Positions 31,501 to 41,370 of a DNA stretch of 64,000 nucleotides are shown here, piece after piece. Location of the stretch: positions 121,001 to 185,000 of the forward strand of contig JAQGDQ010000369.1 in assembly GCA_030141605.1 (NCBI GenBank). Direction: 5' to 3'. The position numbers and the translations under genes were made by a program. Position 1 is the stretch's first letter. Every line of letters begins with the position of its first letter. The notes below the pieces were generated by a model. It saw nothing but the letters and a program-made list of their open reading frames with translations, did no database searches and was not told the origin of the DNA. The stretch comes from Tubiluchus corallicola (taxonomy: Eukaryota > Priapulida > Priapulimorpha > Priapulimorphida > Tubiluchidae).

Positions 31501-34351
31501 AAATAAATATGATCATATTAAAAATACTTAAAAATTAGCAGTCAGAAACTGATTTTGTAAGGTCCTACATTAACAGTTTTCTGTAAAAATCTGTTTATTT
31601 GGTTGTTTTTCAGGTCAAAAGTCAAGGCAGTCATTGTCCTGCATTTCGGCAGCCAGCAGTTCACTAGCTGTCATTGATAACGATACACCGATTAGACGAA
31701 GATCCACCCGACGTTCATGCGTTCCTGCTCTTCTTGAGGGACACGAATTAGCTTGCACCTCTAATCCCAACAAAAACCAGTTGATGGACGAACACGATCA
31801 TAGGAAAGCTGGGAAATCTCCCTCACAGGTGCTCTCTGTTTTGAAGACGGTTGTACCTTCACGAAACAGCATTGAGGAATTTAGAAAAGGTTTGTCGGCC
31901 ACATCATATAGCATGACAAAAATAAAATAATAAGTATAATCTATAATAGGTTATTGTAATGCACACATTGTTAGTGTGTTTTGTGTTTGCAAATTTTTTG
32001 ATTCAATGATATTTGTTGTAATAAATGTTGCTACACACATTAAGCACAAACTTTACGAACATAAGGCATGAAACGCTAAGTTTATATTATTCATATGTTA
32101 CTCACTGTGTCTCGCCCGTGTTACCACTTAATTGTTTGGTTTCGTCCGCCTGTTACCCGCTGTGTCTCGCCCGTGTTACCATCTAATTGTTTGGTTTCGT
32201 CCACTTGTTACTCGCTGTGTCTCGCCCGTGTTACCATCTAATTGTTTGGTTTCTTCCACCTGTTATACCCGCTGTGTCTTGCCCGTGTTACCATCTAATT
32301 CTTTGGTTTCGTCCGCCTGTTATACTGGCTGTGTCTTGCCCGTGTTACCACTTAATTGTTTGGTTTCGTCCGCCTGTTATACCCGCTGTGTCTTGCCCGT
32401 GTTACCATCTAATTGTTTGGTTTCGTCCGCCTGTTACTCGCTGTGTCTTGCCCGTGTTACCATCTAACTGTTTGGTTTTGTCCACCTGTTACCCGCTGTG
32501 TCTTGCCCGTGTTACCATGTAATTGTTTGGTTTCGTCCGCCTGTTACCCGCTGTGTCTTGCCCGTGTTACCATCTAACTGTTTGGTTTTGTCCGCCTGTT
32601 ACCAGCTGTGTCTTGCCCGTGTTACCATCTAATTGGTTGGTTTCGTCCGCCTGTTATACCAGCTGTGTCTTGCCCGTGTTACCATCTGCTTGTTTGGTTT
32701 CGTCTGCCTGTTACTCGCTGTGTCTCGCCCGTGTTACCACTTAATTGTTTACTTTTTTCTTAGACTAATTAGAATAATTATTTGTACTAATTAGAGCATT
32801 TTAGTTTTTATTCATTCTTATAGTGTGGTGACTAATTGGTGAAAGTATAATTAGGTTTGTATGAAGAACTGTTGATCACTTCTACTTCTCTGGATTGTAA
32901 TTAATCAATCAGCATCTTTAACTAAAATGCACTAATTTGTGTCCTATCTGGACTGTCACGTGGTTTATTTAAAAAATATTGAAAAAACTTATTTCGGGTA
33001 ATACGAAGTTTTTTTTTCAGAAGTGGTTAAACTAAAGAGGAAGCAAGGAAGATCTCAGAAAAGTGGTACCGCAACTGCTACCTCTATTTCATCTACAGAT
33101 GGTACATCCAAGGTCAAAAGGTCAAGGAATAGTAGAACATTGAAGTCAAAGCACACAGAGAAATATGCTAAATCACTGGTTATGACGAGTTTGCATAGAG
33201 AGTACGTTGTCTTTCTCTTTGTCTGACTTCTTGTTGGTAGCGTGGTTTCAGTGTTAAAGGAGAAGCCCAGCCTTCTGGGAACTTAGCATTATTTCTATAG
33301 AGTTAATGTCATATCAGTTTGTGACATTGGTAGAAGATATTTCTGCATAAATATTAGTCAAGTTGCAGAAGTTTGAATTAGTTTAAGAGCACCACACGGT
33401 TACAGACAGCCATGACGTGTTTATGAAAAGTCAAGAACTCACTGATACTTCAAAATTTTCAAGTGCGCAACTCCAACTGAAAATTTCTGTGAGGCGTTTG
33501 GATAAATTAACTTTATGTTTTTCTAAGTTTAAGTGACAACAGTAAAATAAACCCAACATGCTAAGTGATTTGTTTTTTCCTTTAAAACTGCTGACAATAA
33601 GTGCTGAATGTATTATTGTATTACGATGTTATTATTATTGTTAAAGGAAGATGGGTGATTTTTCATATACGACCCCATTTTTAATCCGATAAAAGTATAC
33701 ATTTTGACACAATTAATACTGCAAAAGCGTTTTTGATAAATAAATTATAGATTAAAAACTTAATTAATGGGGGGGGGCGAGCCCAACTATTGATGACATC
33801 ACAAACTAACATAATTTTCAACAGCAAAAATATTCCACGAGCGTGTTGCACGTGTTTGTGAAAGAGAAAATTGAAGTACAGTGCTACTATAAGAGATCCA
33901 GTGTGTTGTGCTAAAGCTAGGCAAGTTTTAAGATAAAAATTCAAATTTCAAATTTGCCGCTGTACTCACGCATGAGCTGTCCAACATGTGCAGTTCCTTA
34001 CAAGCTAAACAAACTGAACTGAGAGGTACAGCACCCGGTTTTTGTGCAATTTGTTTCCGAAATTCAGGCGCTAGTGCCAGTCTAACTAGCGGATGGCGAA
34101 ATGCATGTAACAGTGAAGAACTAGTGGCGCGAACGTGAAATTGTGTTTGTGTGGTAATTTTAAGACCAAAAGTTGCATCATTTTATATATTACCTGTGTA
34201 CAAGTCGACCATAAAATATTAAGATCTTCCAGAGTAAAGGATGTCAACAATGGCCGAGTAATAAATCAATAGCCTACTGTTTTTGTGTGTAAGATACGTG
34301 CAAGTGTCTGGGCCGAGTATATTATATCTACCCGATGTATATGTGTGTGTG

Positions 34352-34383
<32 letters not shown>

Positions 34384-37300
34384 TGCGTGTGTGTATATTC
34401 ATGTTAATGGTATTACTAAAATAAATTACAGTAATATTTGTTAATTTTGTGAAGTAATGTCAAGATGCAAACATTTTCTGATGTGAAATATCACAGTATG
34501 ATTGTTCATTCAGTCCAGCGTATAATGAAGGATTATTTCTTTACATATTCGTATCATAGACGTCTCTTTAGCGACATCTTCCTAAACCATATCGTAAGTG
34601 TAAGTCGACCCCAAAAAATTTCACCTTAAAATCGCCTCCCAAAAATTCGACTTGTACATAAGTATATACGGTATGTTAAGAAAATGTCTTTCAAGTAGAA
34701 ATTTAATTGGTGATTTGATATGTAGTGCTAAGTAGAAGAGTAATTCTAGTTTTTCTTTATTCTAGTACTTTTTAAGTGTTTTATTTACATTCCTCTTGCT
34801 TGACACGTGGTTGTTTATTTATGCAATTTAAACTGTAATAAGGGATCAAAAATGTTTGGGTGAACTTGATCCAACTGTTTATCTTTTCCTGTTAGCTTGT
34901 GACATTAACTGACGCTTTAACTTCTGGGATCTGTAGTGTTTGGTTTGGTGTATTTTTGCATCTGCGGTTGCAGTTTAGCTTTTGTAAGATTTTGTATCCC
35001 ATCTATTTACAAGAAAACCAGATGATTGATTAGACTCAATTTCATTTTAATTTACTCTCTAAAAATTACCTTTTCTTGCTTATAAATGTTTCTAGTATTT
35101 AAATAATTACCTTGGAAAATTAATTAACGGAAACCGAACACAGCTATCTCTTACGTAACAAAAGAAACCACAGTTGTGCAATGGTAGGCATCCTCCCTGG
35201 GTGTCAAGGACGTTTGCGTAAGTGAGGATTGCTATAAGACGCTGATGTGATGTCACAAAAATGAGCTGTATGTCACACTGACGTCACAGACGAAAATTGC
35301 AGTTCATGATCATGCTTATCACGGTACGGCACCTATTTGTCGGCTACACAAATGTGACAAAAATGTGCCAATACCAGTCTTAGTGGATTCACTGAGTCGC
35401 AGGCAGTTTAGAAAGTTGAACAAACTTTAACTATCCGAGGTAATTGTTTAATATAAGCTCTGATTTAAAACAAGTTCTTGTAATTTTCAATATTTTAGTG
35501 CATTCTTTATTCTGAACTAAAGTCTACACAATCGTCCAGTTTTCCTTTAATGACGTGATATTAGTACGTCGCTAGTAAAGTTGTCGTGGTTGCAATCTTT
35601 ACCAATCTTAATATGTTTCGAATTTGTTTTGTTTCAGGGAGCAGGACATTGTTATATCAATTGTGAACAAACTTGGAGGCTTCCGCTTAGTAGACACGGT
35701 AACCGAGGCAACGACTCACGTAGTTTGCGGTGCAAATCGTAGAACTCTTAACGTGTTACTGGGTATTGCTAGAGGTTGTTGGTTGCTCAGTCTCGAGTGG
35801 GTGAGTCACATTGCTAATTGTTTATTCTGCATTTGCATTAGTTACGGTTCAAGTTAACTCCTTCATAACCGCAAAAATAGATCTTATAAGACCTATGATT
35901 TTTCTGCTACTGTATGAGCACAGGTATAACTACATGATTACAAATTAGGCACTGCATTATTCAGGACAACATCGGCTATCCAATCACACTATTTGTTTAA
36001 ACGTTTTGTAAATGATTTAATTGGATGAAATGAAGAAAAGCATGCGCTCTTCAGGCACTCCAACTTAGCCTATTGTATATGACATCCATTGTAAAATTGT
36101 CTTGTACTTTCTTACATATCTCAGTTCTTGTTATGTACGTCTTAATATATCTATGTATTTCACTTTTTACATTAAATGAGGTTTTTCTTTGTACAGTTTA
36201 CTTTAATAGTAAGAAGTGTACAATATTAGTTAATCAATGTAAAAAATAAAACATGCTTTAATCAACATGTTTAAACAACAACGGCTTGATTAGATTTAAA
36301 GGAAAACCGGACGATTGTTTAGACTCAGTCTCATTTTAATTTACTGTCCAAAATATACATTTTCCTGCCTATAAAAGTTAACAATTGTTTCTTATGTTTG
36401 AATAATTAGCTTAGAAAGTTAATTAACGGCAACCGAACACAGCTATTGTTTGCGTCAGAAACTAACCTCAGTTTGTGCAAAGGCTCTCATCTTCCCTTGC
36501 ACATCAAGCACATTTGCTTAAGTGTTGCTGCTTAAATGCATGATGTCACGAAAAATGAGCTTTACATCATATGATGTCAGAAACTAGCACAGCAGTTCAT
36601 CATCATGGTTATCACGGTACCGTCTGCTATTTGTCGGGCACTTGCATGTAACAGAAAGGTGCCGTTGCCAATCTTAGTAGATTCACTGAGCCATGCGCAG
36701 CTTTGAAAGTTTAACGAAATTTGAGTATCCGAGGTAATTATTATTTAATCTGAGCTTTGATTTAAAAAAAGGTATTGTAGTTTTCAATATTTTAGAGAAT
36801 TCTTTATTCTGAACTTAAGTTTACACAATCATCCGGTTTTCCTTTAAAAATAAGATATTATGTAATGTAAGTAATGACTGTGTATTGAAAAGCAATTTGT
36901 TTTAGGTTATTAAGTCCCTAGAAGCTGGACGTTGGCTAAAAGAAGGACAATACGAGCAACACGAGTTTTTTCCTGCTTGTAAAGTAATTCAATTTATTAC
37001 AAAAATGATTCACTGACATTTTGTTATACTTAGTGGATGATAGGCTCTTGTACATAATTTATGTTTGTGTCAGTAATTATATGATATCAGATATGTTTTT
37101 CTAACAGAAACCTTTTCAAATATTTTGTTTGTTTTTGTAATAGATTCTGTCAGTCTTATGTATTTTGTTGCATCTTGATTTGTTTCGTTCATATGTCTAA
37201 TTTTGAAGTAATTTGAACTTGTAATATCTGTGTCACTTCTTGGTTTTGTCGTGCAGATAATCTTTGTAGCCGCTATCAAATATCTCTTTTTAAGTCGACT

Positions 37301-40300
37301 TTATAATGCTTTTTGTTTCATATTTTATCTTTGTAGTCACTACCAGATATCTCTTAAGTCGACTTTGTAATGCTTTTTGTTTCATATTTTATCTTTGTAG
37401 TCACTATCAGATATCTCTTAAGTCGACTTTGTAATGGTTTTTGTTTCATATTTTATCTTTGCAGTCACTATCAGACATTTCTTAAGTTGACTTTGTAATG
37501 CTTTTTGTTTCATATTTTATCAGTTCTCGTATTTTAGGTTGCTCGTATTGAAAAACAAAAGGCAGGTCTTCACTATAAACAAGCTTTGTTTACTCAATCG
37601 GGTCTGATGTTTGTTGCCCCAAATGCGGTTCCTGCTGCTGAGCGGTTGATTCAACTTATCACTCTCTGTGGTGGAAACGTAAGTATATTGTTTTATAAAA
37701 ATGTCTTTGTTAGATAGGCTTGAAAATTGAAATAATAAATTCAAATGTTTCCTTGTATTGATTTTAATAGTGCTTACTTTAAGCAGCAGCAATCCTGCAA
37801 ATATATTTTTAACTATGCGGCCAAGATGTGTGCTTGGTAATGGCATAGTTAGGAAGCATTGAATTTAGCTAGCAAACAGATGGGTGACTACCTGGAATGG
37901 TTTACGAGGATATCTTGTGCATCCAAATTCAGCTAAGGCACTTCTGGTGGTCCACTGTTTCGTGTTAGGAAATTATTCTTGGGGACAATCCAGATTCTAG
38001 ACCGGACAGCAGATATTTAACACTAAGAGTAATACTTAAAGGAAAACGGCATGATTTTTCATATACTACCCCATTTTCGAGTACGGTAACACAATTAAAC
38101 TGCGAAAGCATTTCTAATTAAATAATAGATTAAAATCTCGATTAACAGCGAGCGAACCCAACTATTGATGACATCACAAATGAACATAAGTTTCAACAGC
38201 AAAAATATTCCACGAGCGTGTTGCGCGTGTTTGCGAAAGCGAAAATTGAAGTACAGTGCTACTGTAAGATATTGAGTATTGAGAGTTACAGCACCTGTAT
38301 TTAATACCCGTCTAACTAGCGAATGGCGAAATGCTAGTAACAGTGAAGAACTAGTGATGTGAACATGAAATTGTGTTTTTGTGGTAATAAGTTACTAGAG
38401 GTGAGCATTCTGTACCAGAAAATCGAATCAGATTTCTATCCTCTGAATTCGAATCAAACCGAATTTCAAGACATCGAGTCCGAATCGAATTCGAATTCAT
38501 TTAACGAGATTTTCGAATAACTTTTCACAGCATTCGTAAAAAGTGATCTCACAACAGTCATGCATGTTATTTTATTTTGCAATAAAAACACTTATAATTT
38601 GTTTAGAAATCGTGCACAGAAATCACAGCTAAACTGCGCTGATTGCATGGTGTTTCAAATGTTTTAATGATAAAGAGCTTAGAGCTTATGTAAGTGAAGT
38701 GCTGAATTATTTATAAGTTTGGGCTTGAATCGAATTCAAGCTAAAAAAACTTGCTCGAATCGAATTCAAACGTCCGTTGCTCATTGGTTGCTGCCTTGTG
38801 CATTGAATTGCATATCAAGAAGTTAGTTTGAAAGATGAGTTGTAAGAATCCGTTTTTTTACAGGTGACAACATGCATGAGGAAAGCACACATTTGCATAG
38901 GCAGTATGGAACGGAGCAAGATACCTGTAGTCGTTTCGGAACAATGGCTCTTGGGTAAGTACTTAATCAGACACGTATCAAGACATTACGACGCCCTAGG
39001 CTGATAGTTCTGTCCCGCTCATCTCTGCTGTGAATTTATTGTTGTTTATGTAATATGCTGATTAAACAATTACTTGTGGTGTATTAGAAACAGTATTAAC
39101 ATAATTTCTACTTAGTCATTATTAATTACATGTGTTTGCATACCGCTTATTCTCAAGCAGTCTGCACAACTGCTTGTTGTATAATACTTTGTTTCTGTTC
39201 GTTATGTGGCACTTATATAAAAGCTGCGCTCAGCTGCCTGTAGTGTGTTATAAAATGTGCCATTTATGTGTATATGAAATTATACACGCTTTCCGAGGAG
39301 AAAAGGATTTTTTTCTAACATGTGGTTCCCTAGGCTACAGCCTAGTCAGCCAATTGGTTAATATACCACTGTACTTAATGCTTCTTTATTTCTTGGATTT
39401 CTAATTATCAGAAGGGTTGCCAGCTTTGTGAACAGTTTTGTTCCTACAGTTATACAATGGTGCATTTCTTATACTGCACTGGTTGCTGAGAAAGTGGTTG
39501 ATTATTTACATGTTTAAAACGGATTAATGCAACATATTGTAGTTTGGTGTTTAATTCCTTCAGAACCTTAAGCATTTGCTGTATTTTGCCTGGGTTCATG
39601 AAAAACTGCTCTCACTAAGCAACGATTGTGTTATATTTGATAATTTTTGTAGGTTTCTACTCCTCATACAAAGAACTTTCATGCAAAATTATATATGAAA
39701 TGCAGTTGCTTATCATGGAGTAAAATTGGAGAAAAAAAATGGAAAAATTTTCAGCAACTACAGTGTTTGCACGCTATCAATGTACACAATCATTTGTGTG
39801 AAAACGGATAATGTAGAAAATTTAAACTATCCAGACATAACACACTGATACACTTTACCCTCAAGTCTCCTCTATTTTTAATTACAAATTTCTGTTAAAA
39901 GATTAGACTGCTTTTATTTGTCCTTGACTGATCAGTTGGTTTTTCCTGGCATAACAGCCAAACTTTGCACAGTGGACAGTTCTCTTTAGCTGTAGCAAGC
40001 AGGCCAAGTAGTCTGTACTATTACGCAAGTGTAAACCAGAGTAAGCTACTCGATAGGCTAAGTTGGAATGCCTGAAAAGGGAGTGTTCTTAATTTTATCC
40101 AATTAAATTGCTTATAAATGTTTAGACAAATAACATGATTGGATGGCCCAGATTCTCCCGAATAGAACAGTAACTTATTTAGTCATTTAGTTATGTCTGT
40201 GTTCATACAGTAGTCATAGGTGTTGGAACATCTTTCCGATTGGACAGTTATTTTATATTATTCTACTTAAAGCTAGTTAAGAAATATTCCATGTATAGTA

Positions 40301-41370
40301 GGAATGTAAACTTTTGTAGCTTAATTGTAATGAATAACTTTAAAGCCAAGTGAATCACTACTGTCATCAGTTCATTAACTACGTAATTATCTAAAATTCT
40401 AAATGCATATGGTGGTATAACAGTGTAGGCAGGAAGTAGATCCTTGGGCAAAACCTGTCTGGCGCATGAAATGGTTGCAACAGGTTCTTCCCCATGTAAT
40501 AACAATTTCTAACATGTTTTTAACTAATTTGTAGCCAAAGTTTAGACGATTTAGAGAGTACTTATATAGTACAAAACTGTTCACAGATGAAATAGAGAAA
40601 TTAGTAGTACATTTATGACTGTAACTCAATATGACGTCTGACACATTTATTATTGTATTTCAACATGTCGTCTAACATTGTACAATTGTTGTAAATAAGT
40701 AATTGCATCATGATGTTTTAATCATTCGTTCATTGCTTTTATTTATCTCAAACTAGGAAGTACAGTGAAGATCAACAAAATGCTAATAATCTGCTTTTCC
40801 TTGAACTTCCTTTAGATACAAAAACCTTCAGTCAGACAGCTTAAAAACTCTCACACTTTAAGATCAAACAAAAAAATAACCAAAACTTGCAGAAGAGCAC
40901 TGTGCTGATTCCAAGTTCACGACACTATGGGTCTTATAAGGCTTTATAAAGACTTTATAAGACACAATAAGACCTATTTTGAGTGGCGCGGTCCAGTAGG
41001 ATTTAAGTAAGAGGAATATTTAAATGTTTAGTGATTGTGATGCTCTGTGGCTCTTAAAGTAAATGCATATTGATTGCGAGTGATCATTGTTGCTTGAAGT
41101 TGCTTATATGAAGTATTTTTCTAAACTGACAATAGAACGTGTTTAGACAGCTGTCTTTGTTGCGGCATACCATTCCTCAAATTGAAGAAATGCTGAAAGG
41201 AATGCGTTGGCTAATTGCACCTAAAAATTAAAATCAATACCTCTTCCTTTATCCTTGTTCACATTTTATTAATTCGTATTTCAGATTCGATTACGGCACA
41301 CGAGACGCTTCCCTATGCCAGATACTTAGTGGCACCGTGCCGACAGCGTTCTCCGAGTCCTGAGTTCTGA
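22163..41370 (+). CDS. MCPH1: Microcephalin (MCPH1), complete gene, 15 coding exons, three BRCT domains
   Basis: Exons: join(22163..22283,22766..22970,23132..23213,24504..24671,25960..26065,27060..27122,28595..28768,30067..30249,31614..31889,33021..33201,35638..35800,36906..36983,37538..37678,38864..38954,41285..41370). The phases join without a break to 705 aa (human 835). Microcephalin is a nuclear protein that restrains chromosome condensation and acts in the DNA-damage response. BRCT1 is about residues 41-125: [34 protein letters not shown], all close to human. A basic helix follows MQPKEFN. The middle is low-complexity and basic, with a polyserine run (exon 7) and RRRSTRRS (exon 9), as in human KRSTRRS. 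BRCT2 (about 511-600): [42 protein letters not shown]3 (about 613-700): [26 protein letters not shown]. The stop is TGA. The start ATG is in an AATGG context; an out-of-frame ATG lies 4 bases upstream at 22159. No strong AATAAA is near; the first is at 42345-42350. Confidence 0.95.
22538..22562. repeat. (AT)n microsatellite
   Basis: A short run of AT dinucleotides lies in MCPH1 intron 1. Confidence 0.9.
23652..24420. mobile_element. Older hAT-like repeat interrupted by a younger hAT MITE
   Basis: The sequence from CCCTGTAATGATACATCGAT to GCACAAGCTAGAC, and again from AGCTAGACTGTCCGCTGATA to about 24420, matches 56105-56460 (CCTGTAACGATACATCGATG ... CACAAGCTTGGCTGTCCGCT). The inner 482 bp (23768-24249) is absent from that other copy. 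The right part of the older element is missing here. Confidence 0.7.
23768..24249. mobile_element. hAT MITE with perfect 8-bp target duplication (copy 1)
   Basis: Ends CAGGGGTGTGCAAATTGCGG and GATAATTTGCACACCCCTG are inverted repeats. AGCTAGAC stands directly on both sides (23760-23767 and 24250-24257). It is about 480 bp with no ORF and lies in MCPH1 intron 3. It is closely similar to 27871-28457. Confidence 0.92.
25190..25706 (-). pseudogene. Decayed Tc1/IS630-type transposase N-terminus (two helix-turn-helix regions)
   Basis: On the minus strand, 25545-25307 reads through a helix-turn-helix of the kind found before DDE_3 transposases (DUF4817-like): [12 protein letters not shown], then [12 protein letters not shown]. 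After a frameshift, the reading continues to about 25200 as [20 protein letters not shown] and [15 protein letters not shown], which is a typical second HTH. The outer end on that strand is ACAGGGTGGGGCAGAGAG next to TA, like a terminal repeat. No DDE catalytic part is left. It is in MCPH1 intron 4. Family placement is from memory of the motif pattern. Confidence 0.65.
26487..26844. mobile_element. pogo/Tigger-like MITE, short form
   Basis: CAGTGTTCCCTCGCCAGTTC at the left, GATAAGTGAGGGAACACTG at the right, and TA at both sides (26485-26486, 26845-26846). It is 358 bp, an internal deletion form of the 884-bp copy at 10087-10970. It lies in MCPH1 intron 5. Confidence 0.88.
27871..28457. mobile_element. 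hAT MITE with perfect 8-bp target duplication (copy 2), internally expanded
   Basis: It has the same ends as copy 1 (CAGGGGTGTGCAAATTGCGG ... TTTGCACACCCCTG). AGTTAAAC stands on both sides (27863-27870 and 28458-28465). It contains an extra tandem array near the left end (separate entry). It lies in MCPH1 intron 6, 137 bp before exon 7. Confidence 0.93.
27895..28051. repeat. 36-bp tandem array inside a hAT MITE, about 4 copies
   Basis: The unit is GCGGCCCGCGAAGAGATTTG + TCAACCTAATGAAAGT. Copy 1 of the element (23768-24249) has only one full unit plus a degenerate one, so the array grew after or during the spread of this element. Open frames through it are artefacts. Confidence 0.93.
29047..29541. 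mobile_element. pogo/mariner-type MITE
   Basis: The left end CAGTCATACTTCTGTTTTCG and right end CGAAAACGGAAGTATGACT(A) are inverted repeats. TA is at 29045-29046 and 29542-29543. It is 495 bp in MCPH1 intron 7. An open frame inside it (29315-29596) has no recognisable protein. Confidence 0.78.
29704..29980. repeat. 84-bp minisatellite, about 3.3 copies
   Basis: The unit contains GCATAGTCAGGTTATAAACA, TGGTCCTGTTCGTGGAGCAC and CATCGAGCCACACTGGCACA. The later copies are almost identical; the first is diverged. It lies in MCPH1 intron 7 and ends about 90 bp before exon 8. Confidence 0.93.
30640..30750 (+). pseudogene. LINE reverse-transcriptase carboxy-terminal fossil
   Basis: With one frameshift the + strand reads SFSSAAPS ... 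[20 protein letters not shown], a stop, then IKTFL. The pattern 'LWN-LP-x-x-x-R/A-x-x-x-x-x-FK-x-x-LK-x-x-L' is the usual C-terminus of CR1/L2/jockey-type LINE proteins. It is in MCPH1 intron 8. Confidence 0.6.
30955..31330 (-). pseudogene. LINE carboxy-terminal fossil, opposite strand
   Basis: The minus-strand frame 31198-31004 reads [27 protein letters not shown], then [31 protein letters not shown] and a stop. Together with the upstream [11 protein letters not shown] this is the 'DLI-x-x-x-KIL ... RGH-x-x-K ... FF-x-x-R/K ... WN-x-LP-x-x-V' tail of jockey/CR1-type LINEs. It is interrupted by stops and frameshifts. It lies convergent to the fragment at 30640-30750. Confidence 0.65.
32101..32752. 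repeat. 55-57-bp minisatellite, about 12 copies
   Basis: The unit contains TGTGTCTCGCCCGTGTTACC, ATCTAATTGTTTGGTTTCGT and CCGCCTGTTACCCGC; some copies carry two extra bases (TTATACCCGC). The three long + strand ORFs over it differ only by frame. It lies in MCPH1 intron 9. Confidence 0.95.
33643..34160. repeat. Dispersed repeat starting AAAGGAAGATGG (copy 1)
   Basis: It shares long stretches with 38038-38389: GATTTTTCATATAC, CCCAACTATTGATGACATCA, AATATTCCACGAGCGTGTTG, AAAATTGAAGTACAGTGCTA and CGAAATGC..GTAACAGTGAAG. The left edge resembles the AAAGGAAAAC ends of the MITE at 36298-36846. It lies in MCPH1 intron 10. Confidence 0.65.
34183..34672. mobile_element. Inverted-repeat MITE with TGTACAAGTCGA ends
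   Basis: Left TGTGTACAAGTCGACC and right (reverse complement) TTATGTACAAGTCGAATT form inverted ends. It contains the GT microsatellite at 34341-34391. The exact limits are uncertain. It lies in MCPH1 intron 10. Confidence 0.5.
34341..34391. repeat. (GT)n/(GTGC)n microsatellite
   Basis: A run of GT dinucleotides passes into GTGC/GCGT tetranucleotides and back to GT. Confidence 0.97.
35009..35549 (+). mobile_element. MITE with AAAGGAAAAC ends, copy 1
   Basis: It is colinear with 36298-36846. Left AAGAAAACCAGATGATTG; right ACACAATCGTCCAGTTTTCC + TTT. Shared internal marks: GGAAACCGAACACAGCTAT, GATGTCACAAAAATGAGC, ATCACGGTAC, GATTCACTGAG, CTATCCGAGGTAATT. It ends about 90 bp before MCPH1 exon 11. 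Confidence 0.75.
35857..36075 (+). mobile_element. Partial copy of the CCTTCAG/TTAA element
   Basis: It starts TTAACTCCTTCATAACCGC and shares ACATGATTACAAATTAGG, GGCTATCCAATCA and CTCTTCAGGCACTCCAACTT with 18340-18590. The rest of the element is missing. It lies in MCPH1 intron 11. Confidence 0.6.
36298..36846 (+). mobile_element. MITE with AAAGGAAAAC ends, copy 2 (best preserved)
   Basis: Terminal inverted repeats: AAAGGAAAACCGGACGATTG at the left, CAATCATCCGGTTTTCCTTT at the right. It is about 550 bp, with no ORF. It ends 59 bp before MCPH1 exon 12. Other copies are at 35009-35549 and 57939-58452. Confidence 0.85.
37260..37522. repeat. 64-bp minisatellite, about 4 copies, next to an exon
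   Basis: The unit contains GTCACTATCAGATATCTCTT, AAGTCGACTTTGTAATGCTT, TTTGTTTCATATTTTATC and TTTGTA. The last unit runs to within about 15 bp of the start of MCPH1 exon 13 (37538), so the unit end supplies the pyrimidine-rich region before the acceptor. Confidence 0.93.
38038..38389. repeat. Dispersed repeat starting AAAGGAAAACGG (copy 2)
   Basis: Matches 33643-34160 (see that entry), with a deletion relative to it near the middle. It lies in MCPH1 intron 13. Confidence 0.65.
38396..38795. mobile_element. Possible hAT-like element rich in GAATTCGAAT
   Basis: From AGAGGTGAGCATTC to GTTGCTCATTGG, with many GAATCGAATTC motifs near both ends in partly inverted order. No clear target duplication is visible. 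It ends about 70 bp before MCPH1 exon 14. Confidence 0.35.
39555..40220 (-). mobile_element. Reverse-oriented copy of the CCTTCAG/TTAA element
   Basis: It starts after TTAA (39551-39554) with TTCCTTCAGAACC and is the reverse complement of most of 18340-19072 (for example GCATTTGCTGTATTTTGC, TTTCATGCAAAATTAT, AAATAACATGATTGGAT). It lies in MCPH1 intron 14. Confidence 0.6.

Noticed and set aside
32132-32744. Three ORFs of 73-111 codons ([15 protein letters not shown]-type)
   Set aside because: They are shadows of the 55-57-bp minisatellite.
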